DNA of 16,762 nt from Deltaproteobacteria bacterium. GTDB lineage: Bacteria > Myxococcota_A > UBA9160 > UBA4427. Each line of letters begins with the position of its first letter. Position 1 is the stretch's first letter. The notes under the pieces were generated by a model. That model saw nothing but the letters and a program-made list of their open reading frames with translations, ran no database searches and was not told the origin of the DNA. The stretch is taken from NCBI GenBank assembly GCA_011051925.1, contig DRKE01000218.1, forward strand, positions 1-16,762, in the 5' to 3' direction. The position numbers and the translations under genes were made by a program. Below, piece after piece: positions 1-8,228 of this stretch.

Positions 1-468
1 GAGCGGGAAGAAGTCGTACTCGGGAACGTCGCCCGGAGCGACGAGGAGAAGCGCGCCGAGGACGAACTGCGCCAACTGGAACGACAGCTCGAGGAGATCG
101 AATCGCGGATGGGCGAGCAGATCGCGGAGCTCGTGCCGCCTACGAGAATCGTTTCGGTCCTCGAGCAGCTCCTGTCGGCCGACCACCGTCTGAAACTCAT
201 CAGTCTACGAAGCCAATCGCCCGTTCGGATCGGGGAAGGCGCGGCGACCGCGACCGCCGACCGGGCGCCCTACCTCTATCGACACGGCATCCGGATCGAG
301 ATCGAAGGAGATTTCCGGTCGACCCTCGGATATCTCCGACGTCTCGAAGAGTCCGAATGGCATCTGCTCTGGGATCGTTTCGAGTACCGCGTGGACTCGT
401 TTCCGACGGCACGGGTCACGATCGACCTCCACACCCTGAGCGATCGGGAGGCTTGGATCGGTGTCTGA
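1..468 (+). CDS. mshJ: MSHA pilus biogenesis protein MshJ (PilO-like), 3' part
   Basis: The frame is open from the first base of the window to a TGA at 466-468, giving 155 residues without their N-terminus. The first ~39 residues are charged and heptad-like (Glu, Arg and Leu rich), as expected for the periplasmic coiled coil after the missing membrane helix. The rest matches the MshJ C-terminal domain: LVPPTRIVSVLEQLL, then LYRHGIRIEIEGDF, LRRLEESEWHLLWDRFEYRV and a final DREAWIGV. In this family MshJ is the PilO-like alignment-complex protein that links the inner-membrane platform to the secretin. The end overlaps mshK by 8 bp and the rest of the locus follows in MSHA order. An internal ATG at 109 is unlikely to be the start because it lies inside the coiled coil. 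MshI would be expected just upstream, outside the window. Confidence 0.88.
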   Translation, partial: EREEVVLGNVARSDEEKRAEDELRQLERQLEEIESRMGEQIAELVPPTRIVSVLEQLLSADHRLKLISLRSQSPVRIGEGAATATADRAPYLYRHGIRIEIEGDFRSTLGYLRRLEESEWHLLWDRFEYRVDSFPTARVTIDLHTLSDREAWIGV

Positions 469-922
469 ACCGGGACCGACCTTCATGATCTCTTCGGCGC
501 TGATCGCGATGGCCCTCTGGTCCTCCCTCGCGGTCTCTTCCGAACCGCTTTCCGACCCGACGCGTCCGCCCGCGGCGATCGACGTTTCCGCCACGCTCAC
601 GGAAGAGGTCCGGGACATCGCTCTCGATCTTCGCGCGATCTTCTTCGCGGACGGGCGGCGCGTCGCCATCATCAACGACCACCGGGTCCGGGAACAGGAC
701 ATGATCGGCTCCGCCCGCGTTCTCGAGATCGGGCCCGCTCACGTCCGTTTGCGACGACAGGGCCGGGATTTCGATCTGAAGCTCATCCGGCGCGACATCA
801 AACGAGAACCGGGATCGAACCGCGAGCGGATCGACGTGCTTCCGGCAGCGACAGCCTCCGGAGCGTCGGAACGACGGAATGCGCCACCGCCGCCCCCTGC
901 ACCCGGAGGAAGACCGGAATGA
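461..922 (+). CDS. mshK: MSHA pilus biogenesis protein MshK
   Basis: This encodes 153 residues from GTG 461, overlapping mshJ by 8 bp. ATG 485 (residue 9) is an alternative start that leaves a cleaner signal peptide. A hydrophobic signal segment (about residues 9-26) is followed by the DPTRPP motif at 32-37, the hallmark of MshK and related PilP-like proteins. A small beta domain follows (about 50-110: LRAIFFADGRRVAIINDHRV, VLEIGPAHVRLRR), as in pilus and type II secretion proteins that contact the secretin. The tail is proline rich (about 140-150). The predicted location is the periplasm. The stop overlaps the mshL start (ATGA, 919-922), so translation is probably coupled. Identity rests on the motif plus strict gene order; the sequence itself is poorly conserved. 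Confidence 0.82.
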   Translation: MSEPGPTFMISSALIAMALWSSLAVSSEPLSDPTRPPAAIDVSATLTEEVRDIALDLRAIFFADGRRVAIINDHRVREQDMIGSARVLEIGPAHVRLRRQGRDFDLKLIRRDIKREPGSNRERIDVLPAATASGASERRNAPPPPPAPGGRPE

Positions 923-2673
923 CGACCGCACCACGACCCCGATCCGCACGAGCTCGATCGATCGTCCTGGTCTTCGCGCTCCTGAGCTGCGCGACGCCCT
1001 CTCCCCAGTCGGATTCGCAGAGCGATTCCGCCGCCCGGCCAGGCGGAACCCGATCGACTTCGTCGGCCACGCCACCCCTCGAGGTCGTCGAGGCCTTGAT
1101 TCCGCCGATCGAACTCGAGGATGACGAGAAAGCGCCACAGCCGGAACCCCGTTTCGACGTCACGGTCGACCGCGCTCCTGCGCGACAATTCTTCATGAGC
1201 CTCGTCGAAGGCACCCCCTACAGTCTCGCGCTCGCGCCGGGCATCGCAGGCGAGATCTCTCTCTCGCTTCGAGACGTCACGGTCGAAGAAGTCCTCGACA
1301 CCGTTCGCCAGGCCTACGGTTTCGGCTACGAGAAGACCCGGACGGGCTTCCTCGTCCTTCCGACCGGAATCCGGACGAGGATCTTCCACCTCGACTACCT
1401 GAACCTCCAGCGCAGCGGCAGTTCCGACATGCGGGTCAGTTCCGGCCAGATCTCCGACCAGGTCTCGGGGACCTCGAGCGACACGAGCGCGACGATGACC
1501 TCGAGCGATTCGGGAGGATCGATCTCCGGGAGTCGGATCCAGACCTCGAGTGAAACCGATCTCTGGCGGGAGATCGTGCGGGGGGTCGAATCGATCGTGG
1601 GCAGCGGAAACGGCCACTCGGTCGTGAGCAGCCCCAATGCCGGATTGCTGGTCGTCCGCGGCCTGCCGGCCCAGCTCGCCCAGGTCGAACGATATCTGAG
1701 AACAGCCGAAACGAGCCTGAACCGGGTGGTGATCCTCGAGGCGAAGATCCTCGAGGTCACGCTGAACGACGGGTTCCAGTCGGGGATCAACTGGGCCCAG
1801 CTGGCGACGCATGGCGGCAAGTCGTTGATCGTGGGTCAGACGGGTGGGGGGACGGTCAACGACACGGGCTTCTCCGACAGTCGTGGCACCTCGCAGAATC
1901 TCGGTCCGCCTCTCCAGGATCTCTTCGCCGGCACCCTCGGAAGCGCCTTCGGCGGCGTGTTCTCCCTGGCCATCCAGGCCGACAAGTTCAGCGCCTTCGT
2001 CGAACTCCTCCAGACCCAGGGCAAGGTGCGAACGCTTTCGAACCCGAGAATCTCCACCGTCAACAACCAGAAGGCCGTCATCAAGGTCGGAAGCGACGAG
2101 TTCTTCGTGACGGACGTGTCGACGACGACCGTCACGGGAACGGCGACGACCTCGAGTCCGAACGTGACCCTGACCCCCTTCTTCTCGGGAATCGCTCTCG
2201 ACGTGACGCCCCAGATCAGCGAGTCGGGGGACGTCATCCTCCATGTCCACCCGGCAGTGACCGACGTCGTGGATCAGACCAAGAGCTTCACTGTCGGAGA
2301 CGAACTCCAGGAGCTGCCCCTGGCTTTTTCGAGCATTCGCGAATCGGACAGTATCGTCCGGGCCCGAAGCGGCCAGGTCGTCGTGATCGGCGGGCTCATC
2401 CAGAACGACGCCCGGGACACCACCTACGGAATCCCCTGGATCAGCAGGATTCCCTTCCTCGGTCGTCTCTTCGAACACGCCCGACTCGAGAACAAACGCA
2501 CCGAGCTGGTCATCCTGCTCCGACCCATCGTGGTCGAACCGGACGTCTGGGCCGATCGGCTCCGATCGGCATCCAGGCGGCTCGACGAAGTGTGGGAGGC
2601 CGGGGCGGACGCGCGCAGGAATGAACTCTCGCTGGACGAATGGCTTCCGCCGACACCGCCCGTGAGCCGGTAG
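919..2673 (+). CDS. mshL: MSHA outer-membrane secretin MshL (lipoprotein)
   Basis: This 584-residue protein should form the outer-membrane channel through which the pilus leaves the cell. It starts with an n-region and a hydrophobic stretch ending in a lipobox, LLSC, with Cys24 as the likely lipidated residue. An STN/N0-type domain lies at about 78-148 (FDVTVDRAPARQFFMSLVEG, then ISLSLRDVTVEEVLDTV). An N1-like region at 150-265 contains a Ser/Thr/Gly-rich insertion at about 163-212. The secretin domain covers 270-540, with the typical VRTLSNPRISTVNNQKA at 370-386, VVVIGGLI at 487-494 and IPFLGRLF near 511-518. The length is normal for MshL. It overlaps mshK by 4 bp, and mshM begins 18 bp after its TAG stop. 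Confidence 0.95.
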   Translation: MTTAPRPRSARARSIVLVFALLSCATPSPQSDSQSDSAARPGGTRSTSSATPPLEVVEALIPPIELEDDEKAPQPEPRFDVTVDRAPARQFFMSLVEGTPYSLALAPGIAGEISLSLRDVTVEEVLDTVRQAYGFGYEKTRTGFLVLPTGIRTRIFHLDYLNLQRSGSSDMRVSSGQISDQVSGTSSDTSATMTSSDSGGSISGSRIQTSSETDLWREIVRGVESIVGSGNGHSVVSSPNAGLLVVRGLPAQLAQVERYLRTAETSLNRVVILEAKILEVTLNDGFQSGINWAQLATHGGKSLIVGQTGGGTVNDTGFSDSRGTSQNLGPPLQDLFAGTLGSAFGGVFSLAIQADKFSAFVELLQTQGKVRTLSNPRISTVNNQKAVIKVGSDEFFVTDVSTTTVTGTATTSSPNVTLTPFFSGIALDVTPQISESGDVILHVHPAVTDVVDQTKSFTVGDELQELPLAFSSIRESDSIVRARSGQVVVIGGLIQNDARDTTYGIPWISRIPFLGRLFEHARLENKRTELVILLRPIVVEPDVWADRLRSASRRLDEVWEAGADARRNELSLDEWLPPTPPVSR

Positions 2674-2691
2674 GCGACGAGGATTCCCGGG

Positions 2692-3624
2692 ATGTACCTG
2701 AAACACTTCGGCCTGTCGCGAATGCCTTTCGAGTCCATCTCGAACGGGTCCGTCTATGTCGACGTTCCGGAACATCGGGAAGCCTTCAATACCGTCGTGT
2801 TCGGCCTGCGTTCCGGGGACGGTTTCATCAAGATCGTAGGCGAGGTGGGAATGGGGAAGACGGCGCTCTGCCGGAACCTGCTGTCCCGGCTCGAACCGCG
2901 ATTCCGGAAGATCTACCTGCCCAACCCCGCCATCCACGGACGTGACCTCCTTCTCTCGATTGCCGACGAACTGGCGATCGATGTTCCCGCCGAGGCGGGC
3001 CTCCACATGCTGCAGAAGGTGATCCGGGACGAGCTGATCGAAACGACGCGGAGGGGCGGGCGCGTCGCGGTCTTCGTCGATGAAGCGCAGACGATGCCCG
3101 GTGACACGTTGGAGGAATTGCGGCTCCTGTCGAATCTCGAGAGCAACCATGGCAAGCTCGTGCAGGTCGTCCTTTTCGGCCAACCCGAGCTCGATGAGAA
3201 CCTGGCTGCCTATTCGCTCCGGCAGCTCCAGCAGCGGATCGCCTTCAGCGCCCGACTCCTTCCCCTCGACCGGCATTCCTGTCGCCAATACATCGATCGT
3301 CGACTCGCGCGCGCAGGTGCCGGAGCGAATCCGATCTTTTCTGCTCCGACGCGTCGGAGGATCCACCGCGCCAGCGGTGGCATTCCAAGACTGATCAACG
3401 TCCTCTGCCACAAGAGCCTGATCGCCGCCTTCACCGAGGGCACCCGACAGGTCGAGCCACGACATGTCGCGCGTGCCATCCGGGACACCGAGGGCCTCGC
3501 CCGCTGGCGCAACCCCGGCCTCTCACCGGGTTGGACCGCGATCCATCCGGGCCGGACCAGGTGGAGCCGACGTCCATGGTTCTCCTTTCGACAGGGAAAC
3601 GGGTTCGATGAGCCTCATCAATGA
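2692..3624 (+). CDS. mshM: MSHA biogenesis AAA ATPase MshM (ExeA/GspA-like)
   Basis: This 310-residue ATPase opens with MYLKHFGLSRMPFES, typical of the ExeA/MshM family. Walker A is GEVGMGKT at residues 50-57, Walker B is VAVFVDEAQ at 125-133, and a sensor-1-like LFGQPEL lies at 161-167. The C-terminal AAA lid contains GGIPRLINVLCHKSL (229-243). Unlike ExeA, no membrane helix or peptidoglycan-binding domain follows. The last ~40 residues are a basic, Trp/Pro-rich tail that looks poorly conserved and overlaps mshN by 17 bp. Family members are thought to help secretin or pilus assembly, but the exact role of MshM is not established. A GAGGA sequence about 10 bp upstream of ATG 2692 supports the start. 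Confidence 0.93.
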   Translation: MYLKHFGLSRMPFESISNGSVYVDVPEHREAFNTVVFGLRSGDGFIKIVGEVGMGKTALCRNLLSRLEPRFRKIYLPNPAIHGRDLLLSIADELAIDVPAEAGLHMLQKVIRDELIETTRRGGRVAVFVDEAQTMPGDTLEELRLLSNLESNHGKLVQVVLFGQPELDENLAAYSLRQLQQRIAFSARLLPLDRHSCRQYIDRRLARAGAGANPIFSAPTRRRIHRASGGIPRLINVLCHKSLIAAFTEGTRQVEPRHVARAIRDTEGLARWRNPGLSPGWTAIHPGRTRWSRRPWFSFRQGNGFDEPHQ

Positions 3625-5011
3625 CCTGGTGATCGAGATCGATCGACGCGAGGCCCGGAAACGACGGACCGGGGACTCGCCTCTCGAGGGGCTCTCGCCT
3701 GGCCGCCCGGCGCCCCGGCTTCCGCGGCGACACCGAATGCTTTCCGAGATCGCGGTCCTCCTGACCGGCTTCGCGCTGGTCGTGGGCGTCGCGATCGGCG
3801 TCTGGCATGCCCGGACCGCTGTGGAGGGTCCGACCCTTTCCGACGACGCCCTGGCCGAACGACCGGATCGCCCCCCGGTCAGCTCCGCTCCACGGGTCCC
3901 GAGCGCCGCGCTGCCTGCTTTCCGCGGTCCCGATCCCGGGACGACTGCCCGATCCGTTTCCGCCGACGACGACCGCCCATCGGCGACGATCGAATCGATC
4001 GACCTGATTCGTCGGGGCGCGACGAGCCGTCTCCGGATCCTGGCCGACCGACCTGCGACCTATCGGATCGAACCCCGAGCGAACGAGCGGGAGATCGAGA
4101 TTCTTCTGGAATCGGTGGGAACGGGATTGCCGATGACCGATCTGGACCTGATGGATACGCCGATCCGCTCGATCCAGGCCCATTCCTCCTCACGCGGATT
4201 CCGACTCTCGCTCCGTCTCGACCGGGCCGTTCGGATCCAGAGCCATTGGATCGACGAGGACGGAAGGGCCGTGCTCGTCGTCGACCTGCAGGGCACGGAT
4301 CCGTCGGGTCGATCCGAATCGGCCGAAACGGACGGGCAGGACATCGGCAGGCGGGAATCCGGAACGGAGGAGGCGAGTGTTCTCGAGATCGCTCGCTCGG
4401 CCGACGATCGGCAGCGGAAGACACTCGAGCGCCTCGACGCCCGGGCGCGAAGAACCCTCGATGCGGCCCGCCAGGCCCGCTTCCGGAACGATCTCGAGGA
4501 GGCGGATCGACTCTACCGTCAGGTGCTCGAGGACCGGCCCGGGGATCGCGAAGCGATCCTCGAGCGTACGGCGCTGCTCGCGACCCTGGACCGGCCCTCC
4601 GAAGCCCTCGACTTCATCCGGATGGCCCGTCGGAAGCAGCCGATGGAGAGCGCGTTCGTGATGCTCGAGGCGCGACTCATCGCCGGAACCGGTGATCTCG
4701 ATTCCGCGATCCGGATCCTGGACGCGGCGGGATTCGATCCGGCCCTCGCCCCGGACGTTCATGCCCTGGCGTCGGCCTACCTGCAGCGCGCCGGACGCCA
4801 CGAGCGGGCGATCGAACGCTATCAGGCGATCCTGCGCCTTCATCCCGACGAATCGCGCTGGTGGATGGGACTCGGGATCTCGCTCGAAGCGCTGAACCAG
4901 AAGGCCGAAGCCCTCGACGCCTATCGGATCGCCATGCGCGTCGGAGAATTGCCCGGCGGAACACGGCATTGGGTGTCGGCGCGGATCGCCGATCTCGGCG
5001 AGGGAGGCTGA
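3608..5011 (+). CDS. mshN: MSHA biogenesis protein MshN with AMIN-like domain and TPRs
   Basis: The frame could begin further upstream, but ATG 3608 gives MSLINDLVIEID, which matches the MSLINDML-type start usual for MshN, and avoids a 160-bp overlap with mshM. The product is 467 residues. A short cytosolic basic region is followed by one membrane helix (about 46-66) and a Pro/Arg-rich linker. Next comes an AMIN-like beta region at about 126-228 (ATIESIDLI, LRILADRP, REIEILLES, TPIRSIQAH, RGFRLSLRLDRAVRI, VLVVDL). TPR-type helices fill 282-467 (for example FRNDLEEADRLYRQVLEDRP and AGRHERAIERYQAILRLHPD). The topology suggests a periplasmic scaffold anchored in the inner membrane. mshE follows after 4 bp. 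The MshN call rests on start, topology and gene order; the AMIN assignment is by eye. Confidence 0.88.
   Translation: MSLINDLVIEIDRREARKRRTGDSPLEGLSPGRPAPRLPRRHRMLSEIAVLLTGFALVVGVAIGVWHARTAVEGPTLSDDALAERPDRPPVSSAPRVPSAALPAFRGPDPGTTARSVSADDDRPSATIESIDLIRRGATSRLRILADRPATYRIEPRANEREIEILLESVGTGLPMTDLDLMDTPIRSIQAHSSSRGFRLSLRLDRAVRIQSHWIDEDGRAVLVVDLQGTDPSGRSESAETDGQDIGRRESGTEEASVLEIARSADDRQRKTLERLDARARRTLDAARQARFRNDLEEADRLYRQVLEDRPGDREAILERTALLATLDRPSEALDFIRMARRKQPMESAFVMLEARLIAGTGDLDSAIRILDAAGFDPALAPDVHALASAYLQRAGRHERAIERYQAILRLHPDESRWWMGLGISLEALNQKAEALDAYRIAMRVGELPGGTRHWVSARIADLGEGG
5001..5007 (+). promoter_or_regulatory. Shine-Dalgarno sequence of mshE
   Basis: AGGGAGG lies 8 bp before ATG 5016, inside the end of mshN. 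It is one of the strongest ribosome binding sites in the locus and fixes the mshE start. Confidence 0.7.
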
Positions 5012-5015
5012 TCCG

Positions 5016-6761
5016 ATGGCCCGAAAGAAGATCCGGATCGGCGAACTCCTCGTCGAGAACCAGGTGATCTCCGAAGCACAGCTCCAGAGCGCCCTGGCCG
5101 AACAGAAGAAGAGCGGTCTCAAACTCGGGCGCCAGCTCATCGAAGCCGGTTATCTCGACGAGGATCGCTTCCTCGAATTCCTTTCGCAGCAACTCGACAT
5201 CCCCTGCGTCGATCTCGCCCGATACGAAACGCGAACGGAGTTCGTCGAACTCCTGCCGGAAACCCATGCGCGCCGCTTTCGGGCCATCGTCCTCGACGTC
5301 AAGGACGATACCGCGCTCGTCGGCATGGCCGATCCGACCAACATCTTCGCCATGGACGAGATCGAGCGCATCCTCAAGATGCCCCTCGAGCCGGCCGTCG
5401 TTCGCGAATCCGAGCTGTTGGCGGCGATCGATCGAAACTATCGGCGCACGAGCGAGATCCACTCCCTCGCCGAGGAGCTTCACGACGAACTGGACACGGG
5501 CAGCGACTTCGACCTCTCCCAGCTCGAGGCAGGCGTCGAAGAAAGTGACGCCGCGGTCGTCCGGCTCCTGAAATCCATCTTCGAGGATGCCGTCCAGGTC
5601 GGAACCTCGGATATCCACATCGAGCCGGACGAGGCCTGCCTCCGGATCCGACAACGGATCGACGGCGTGCTGCACGAGCAGAAGATGAAGGAGACCCGGA
5701 TCGCCGGAGCGCTGGTCCTCCGACTCAAGCTGATGTCGGGCCTCAACATCTCCGAGCGCCGATTGCCGCAGGATGGACGCTTCAACATCCGGGTGAAGGA
5801 TCGGAACATCGACGTCCGCGTCTCGACGATGCCCGTCCAATGGGGCGAGTCGGTGGTGATGCGCCTCCTCGACCAGAGCGAGAATGCCCTGGGACTCGAC
5901 AAGATCGGCATGCCCGGCAGGATCCTGCGGCGCTTCCGTCATTTCATCCGGCAACCCCACGGATTGATTCTCGTGACGGGCCCGACGGGCAGCGGAAAGA
6001 CGACGACGCTCTACGGCGCGCTTGCCGAACTCAACGAATCGACCAAGAAGATCATCTCGGTCGAGGACCCGGTCGAGTATCGGATGCCGCGGATCCAGCA
6101 GGTCCAGGTCAACACGAAGATCGGCCTGGATTTCGCGGCGGTCCTCCGCGCAGCCCTGCGGCAGGACCCGGACATCGTGATGATCGGCGAGATGCGCGAC
6201 CAGGAAACGGCCGAGATCGCCCTTCGTTCCGCGATGACGGGCCATCTGGTCTTCTCGACCCTGCATACGAACAGCGCGGCGGGCAGTGCGGCGCGCCTCC
6301 TGGACATGGGTGCCGAAGGATTCCTCGTCGCGACCGCCCTCTCCGCGGTGCTCGCGCAGCGCCTCATCCGACAGCTCTGCGACGCTTGTGCCGAACCCCA
6401 GAAACTCACGCCCCAGGAAAAGATGTGGCTCCGCACGAACGCCGGCGAGAGCGCTGAATTCCTCGACTTCCTGAAGGGCCGCGGCTGTCCGAAATGCAAC
6501 GGCACCGGATATCGCGGACGGACCGGTGTCTACGAACTCCTGGAAATCGACGAGGCCATGGCCGAAGCCCTTCGACAGAACGACACGCACGCCTACATCC
6601 AGGCCGCGATGGAGACCCGGGGGTTCCGACCGCTTTCGATCTGCGCCCTGGAATACGCCTCGAAGGGCATCACGAGCCTCGCCGAGGTGCTCCGGATCGC
6701 GGGCGAACAGGAAGACATCGGCAGCGGACTCAAGAGTCGCGCGCCGAAGGTGACCGCCTGA
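5016..6761 (+). CDS. mshE: MSHA pilus extension ATPase MshE (PilB/GspE family, c-di-GMP-binding type)
   Basis: This 581-residue hexameric-type ATPase should power pilus assembly at the inner membrane. The N-terminus carries two 24-residue MshEN repeats: R7-I-G to Q30, a 5-residue spacer KKSGL, then K36-L-G to Q59. In known MshE proteins this tandem motif binds c-di-GMP. The second repeat starts with Lys instead of the usual Arg. The ATPase core has Walker A GPTGSGKTT (322-330), an Asp box ISVEDPVEY (347-355), Walker B DPDIVMIGEMRD (384-395) and a His box LVFSTLHTN (411-419). A zinc tetracysteine motif is complete at C455, C458, C491 and C494. All residues needed for activity seem to be present and the length is normal. 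Confidence 0.97.
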   Translation: MARKKIRIGELLVENQVISEAQLQSALAEQKKSGLKLGRQLIEAGYLDEDRFLEFLSQQLDIPCVDLARYETRTEFVELLPETHARRFRAIVLDVKDDTALVGMADPTNIFAMDEIERILKMPLEPAVVRESELLAAIDRNYRRTSEIHSLAEELHDELDTGSDFDLSQLEAGVEESDAAVVRLLKSIFEDAVQVGTSDIHIEPDEACLRIRQRIDGVLHEQKMKETRIAGALVLRLKLMSGLNISERRLPQDGRFNIRVKDRNIDVRVSTMPVQWGESVVMRLLDQSENALGLDKIGMPGRILRRFRHFIRQPHGLILVTGPTGSGKTTTLYGALAELNESTKKIISVEDPVEYRMPRIQQVQVNTKIGLDFAAVLRAALRQDPDIVMIGEMRDQETAEIALRSAMTGHLVFSTLHTNSAAGSAARLLDMGAEGFLVATALSAVLAQRLIRQLCDACAEPQKLTPQEKMWLRTNAGESAEFLDFLKGRGCPKCNGTGYRGRTGVYELLEIDEAMAEALRQNDTHAYIQAAMETRGFRPLSICALEYASKGITSLAEVLRIAGEQEDIGSGLKSRAPKVTA

Positions 6762-6787
6762 CGGGGCGGGGCGAGCGGGAACGGGAA

Positions 6788-8014
6788 ATGGCGAATTTCG
6801 AGTACAGCGGACGCACCGCCACGGGAGAACGGGTTCGTGGCCAGATGGAGGCGGCCTCCAGCAGCGGGGTCGCCGCGGAATTGACGGCCAAGGGCATCAT
6901 CCCGCTCAAGATCGGCATGGCCGGACGTGAAACCCCCGAGTTCGTCGAGAAATTCCAGCGCGCCTGGAACCGTCGACGGATCTCGCTCACCGATGTGATC
7001 ATGTTCTGCCGTCAGATGACCAGCCTGATCCGAGCTGGCGTACCGATCACGCGCGGCCTTCGCGGACTTGCCGAAACGCTTCGCAATCCGGAGTTCGGTC
7101 GGATCCTTCTCGAGATGGCGGACGATCTGGAGAAAGGGCACGAATTCGCCAGCGTGCTCCAACGCCATCCCCGCATCTTCTCGAATCTATTCGTGGCGAT
7201 CATCCACATCGGCGAGAGTTCCGGACGACTCGAGGACGCTTTCGAACAGCTTCACGGCTATCTCTCCCTCGAGGACGAGACCCGCAAGCGGATCAAGAGC
7301 GCCCTTCGCTATCCGACCCTCGTGTTGATCTCGATCGTGATCGCGATCGCCGTGATCAATGTCTTCGTCGTACCGCCCTTCGCGAACCTCTTCGCGAGCT
7401 TCGGCGCGGAGCTCCCCTGGGCCACGAAGATCCTGATTTCGTCATCGCAATTCACGATGGAATACTGGCCGATCGGCGTCGCCATCGCCGTGGCGACCTG
7501 GTGGGTCGTCAGGAGATGGCTCGCGACGGCCGAAGGCCGGCTCGCCTGGCACGCGATCCAGCTCCGGATCCCGCAGATCGGCAGCATTCTCGAACGTGCG
7601 CTTCTCGCCCGCTTCTGCCGCACCCTGGCGATCACGCTGGGCTCGGGACTCCCCGTCACCCAATGCCTCACGATCGCATCGCGCGCCGTCGACAACGACC
7701 ACGTCGCTGCACGCATCGTGGAACTTCGTGGGGACATCGAGGCCGGCGACACGCTGACGGCTGCGGCCCACGCGAGTGGTCTCTTCACGCCGCTCGTCCT
7801 CCAGATGATCGCCGTCGGGGAAGAGACCGGCGCCGTCGAAGACACGCTGGCCGAGGTGGCCTCCTACTACGAACGCGAAGTCGACTACGATCTCAGGAAG
7901 ATCGGCGACGCGATCGAACCGATCATGATCGTCTTCGTCGGCATCCTCGTCCTCGGCCTCGCGCTCGGCGTCTACCTTCCGATGTGGGAGATGGCCTCGG
8001 CCGCGCGGGGTTGA
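6788..8014 (+). CDS. mshG: MSHA inner-membrane platform protein MshG (GspF/PilC family)
   Basis: The open frame extends upstream into mshE, but ATG 6788 gives the standard GspF-family start MANFEYSGRTATGERVRG and is preceded by a GGGAA sequence. The protein has 408 residues, normal for the family. It contains two T2SSF repeats, at about 69-192 (FCRQMTSLIRAGVPI, IHIGESSGRLEDAF) and 275-397 (FCRTLAITLGSGLPV, IAVGEETGAVEDTL). Three membrane helices lie near 176-196, 226-243 and 377-397. It should be the polytopic platform that couples MshE movement to pilin insertion. It is the last gene before the 220-bp gap upstream of the pilin genes. Confidence 0.95.
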   Translation: MANFEYSGRTATGERVRGQMEAASSSGVAAELTAKGIIPLKIGMAGRETPEFVEKFQRAWNRRRISLTDVIMFCRQMTSLIRAGVPITRGLRGLAETLRNPEFGRILLEMADDLEKGHEFASVLQRHPRIFSNLFVAIIHIGESSGRLEDAFEQLHGYLSLEDETRKRIKSALRYPTLVLISIVIAIAVINVFVVPPFANLFASFGAELPWATKILISSSQFTMEYWPIGVAIAVATWWVVRRWLATAEGRLAWHAIQLRIPQIGSILERALLARFCRTLAITLGSGLPVTQCLTIASRAVDNDHVAARIVELRGDIEAGDTLTAAAHASGLFTPLVLQMIAVGEETGAVEDTLAEVASYYEREVDYDLRKIGDAIEPIMIVFVGILVLGLALGVYLPMWEMASAARG

Positions 8015-8081
8015 ACCCCGAGGCATCCCCCCGGCCTTCACCCGAGGCTGGAGACGATCTCCACTTCGTCCAACCTGACTG

Positions 8082-8109
8082 TAAAGGTTCAGAAAAGGTC
8101 TACCGAAAA
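8082..8109 (+). promoter_or_regulatory. Candidate sigma-28 (FliA-type) promoter for the pilin genes
   Basis: TAAAGGTT at 8082-8089 matches 7 of 8 bases of the FliA -35 consensus TAAAGTTT. ACCGAAAA at 8102-8109 matches 6 of 8 bases of the -10 consensus GCCGATAA. The spacer is 12 bp (16 bp after TAAA), one longer than the enterobacterial optimum but within the 14-16 bp seen for sigma-28/sigma-D promoters. The predicted start of transcription is near 8116-8118. The site sits in an A-rich island in very GC-rich DNA. It was assigned by eye only. Confidence 0.5.
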
Positions 8110-8222
8110 ATCCGGAAGGGCCGGGAAGACACTCTCCGACTCCACGATCGGCGCGCTCGTCGAGTCGACGGGTCAGCCCCGGCGACACGGCGGCCTCCGA
8201 CGGCGGCGCGGACCGAACGAGC

Positions 8223-8228
8223 AAGGAG
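8223..8228 (+). promoter_or_regulatory. Shine-Dalgarno sequence of mshA
   Basis: AAGGAG lies 6 bp before ATG 8235, close to ideal, as expected for a highly translated major pilin. Confidence 0.75.

Noticed and set aside
739..3465. A 908-codon open frame on the minus strand across mshK, mshL and mshM.
   Set aside because: It is antisense to three clearly conserved genes, has no recognisable domain and is Arg/Asp/Gly rich. It is a shadow frame caused by GC-rich codon use.
3464..3607. A longer MshN start at 3464.
   Set aside because: It would overlap mshM by about 160 bp. The extra residues resemble no MshN, whereas MSLINDL at 3608 is the family start.
4677..6590. A 637-codon minus-strand open frame opposite mshN and mshE.
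   Set aside because: It is a mirror of the conserved MshE coding sequence, with no protein features of its own.
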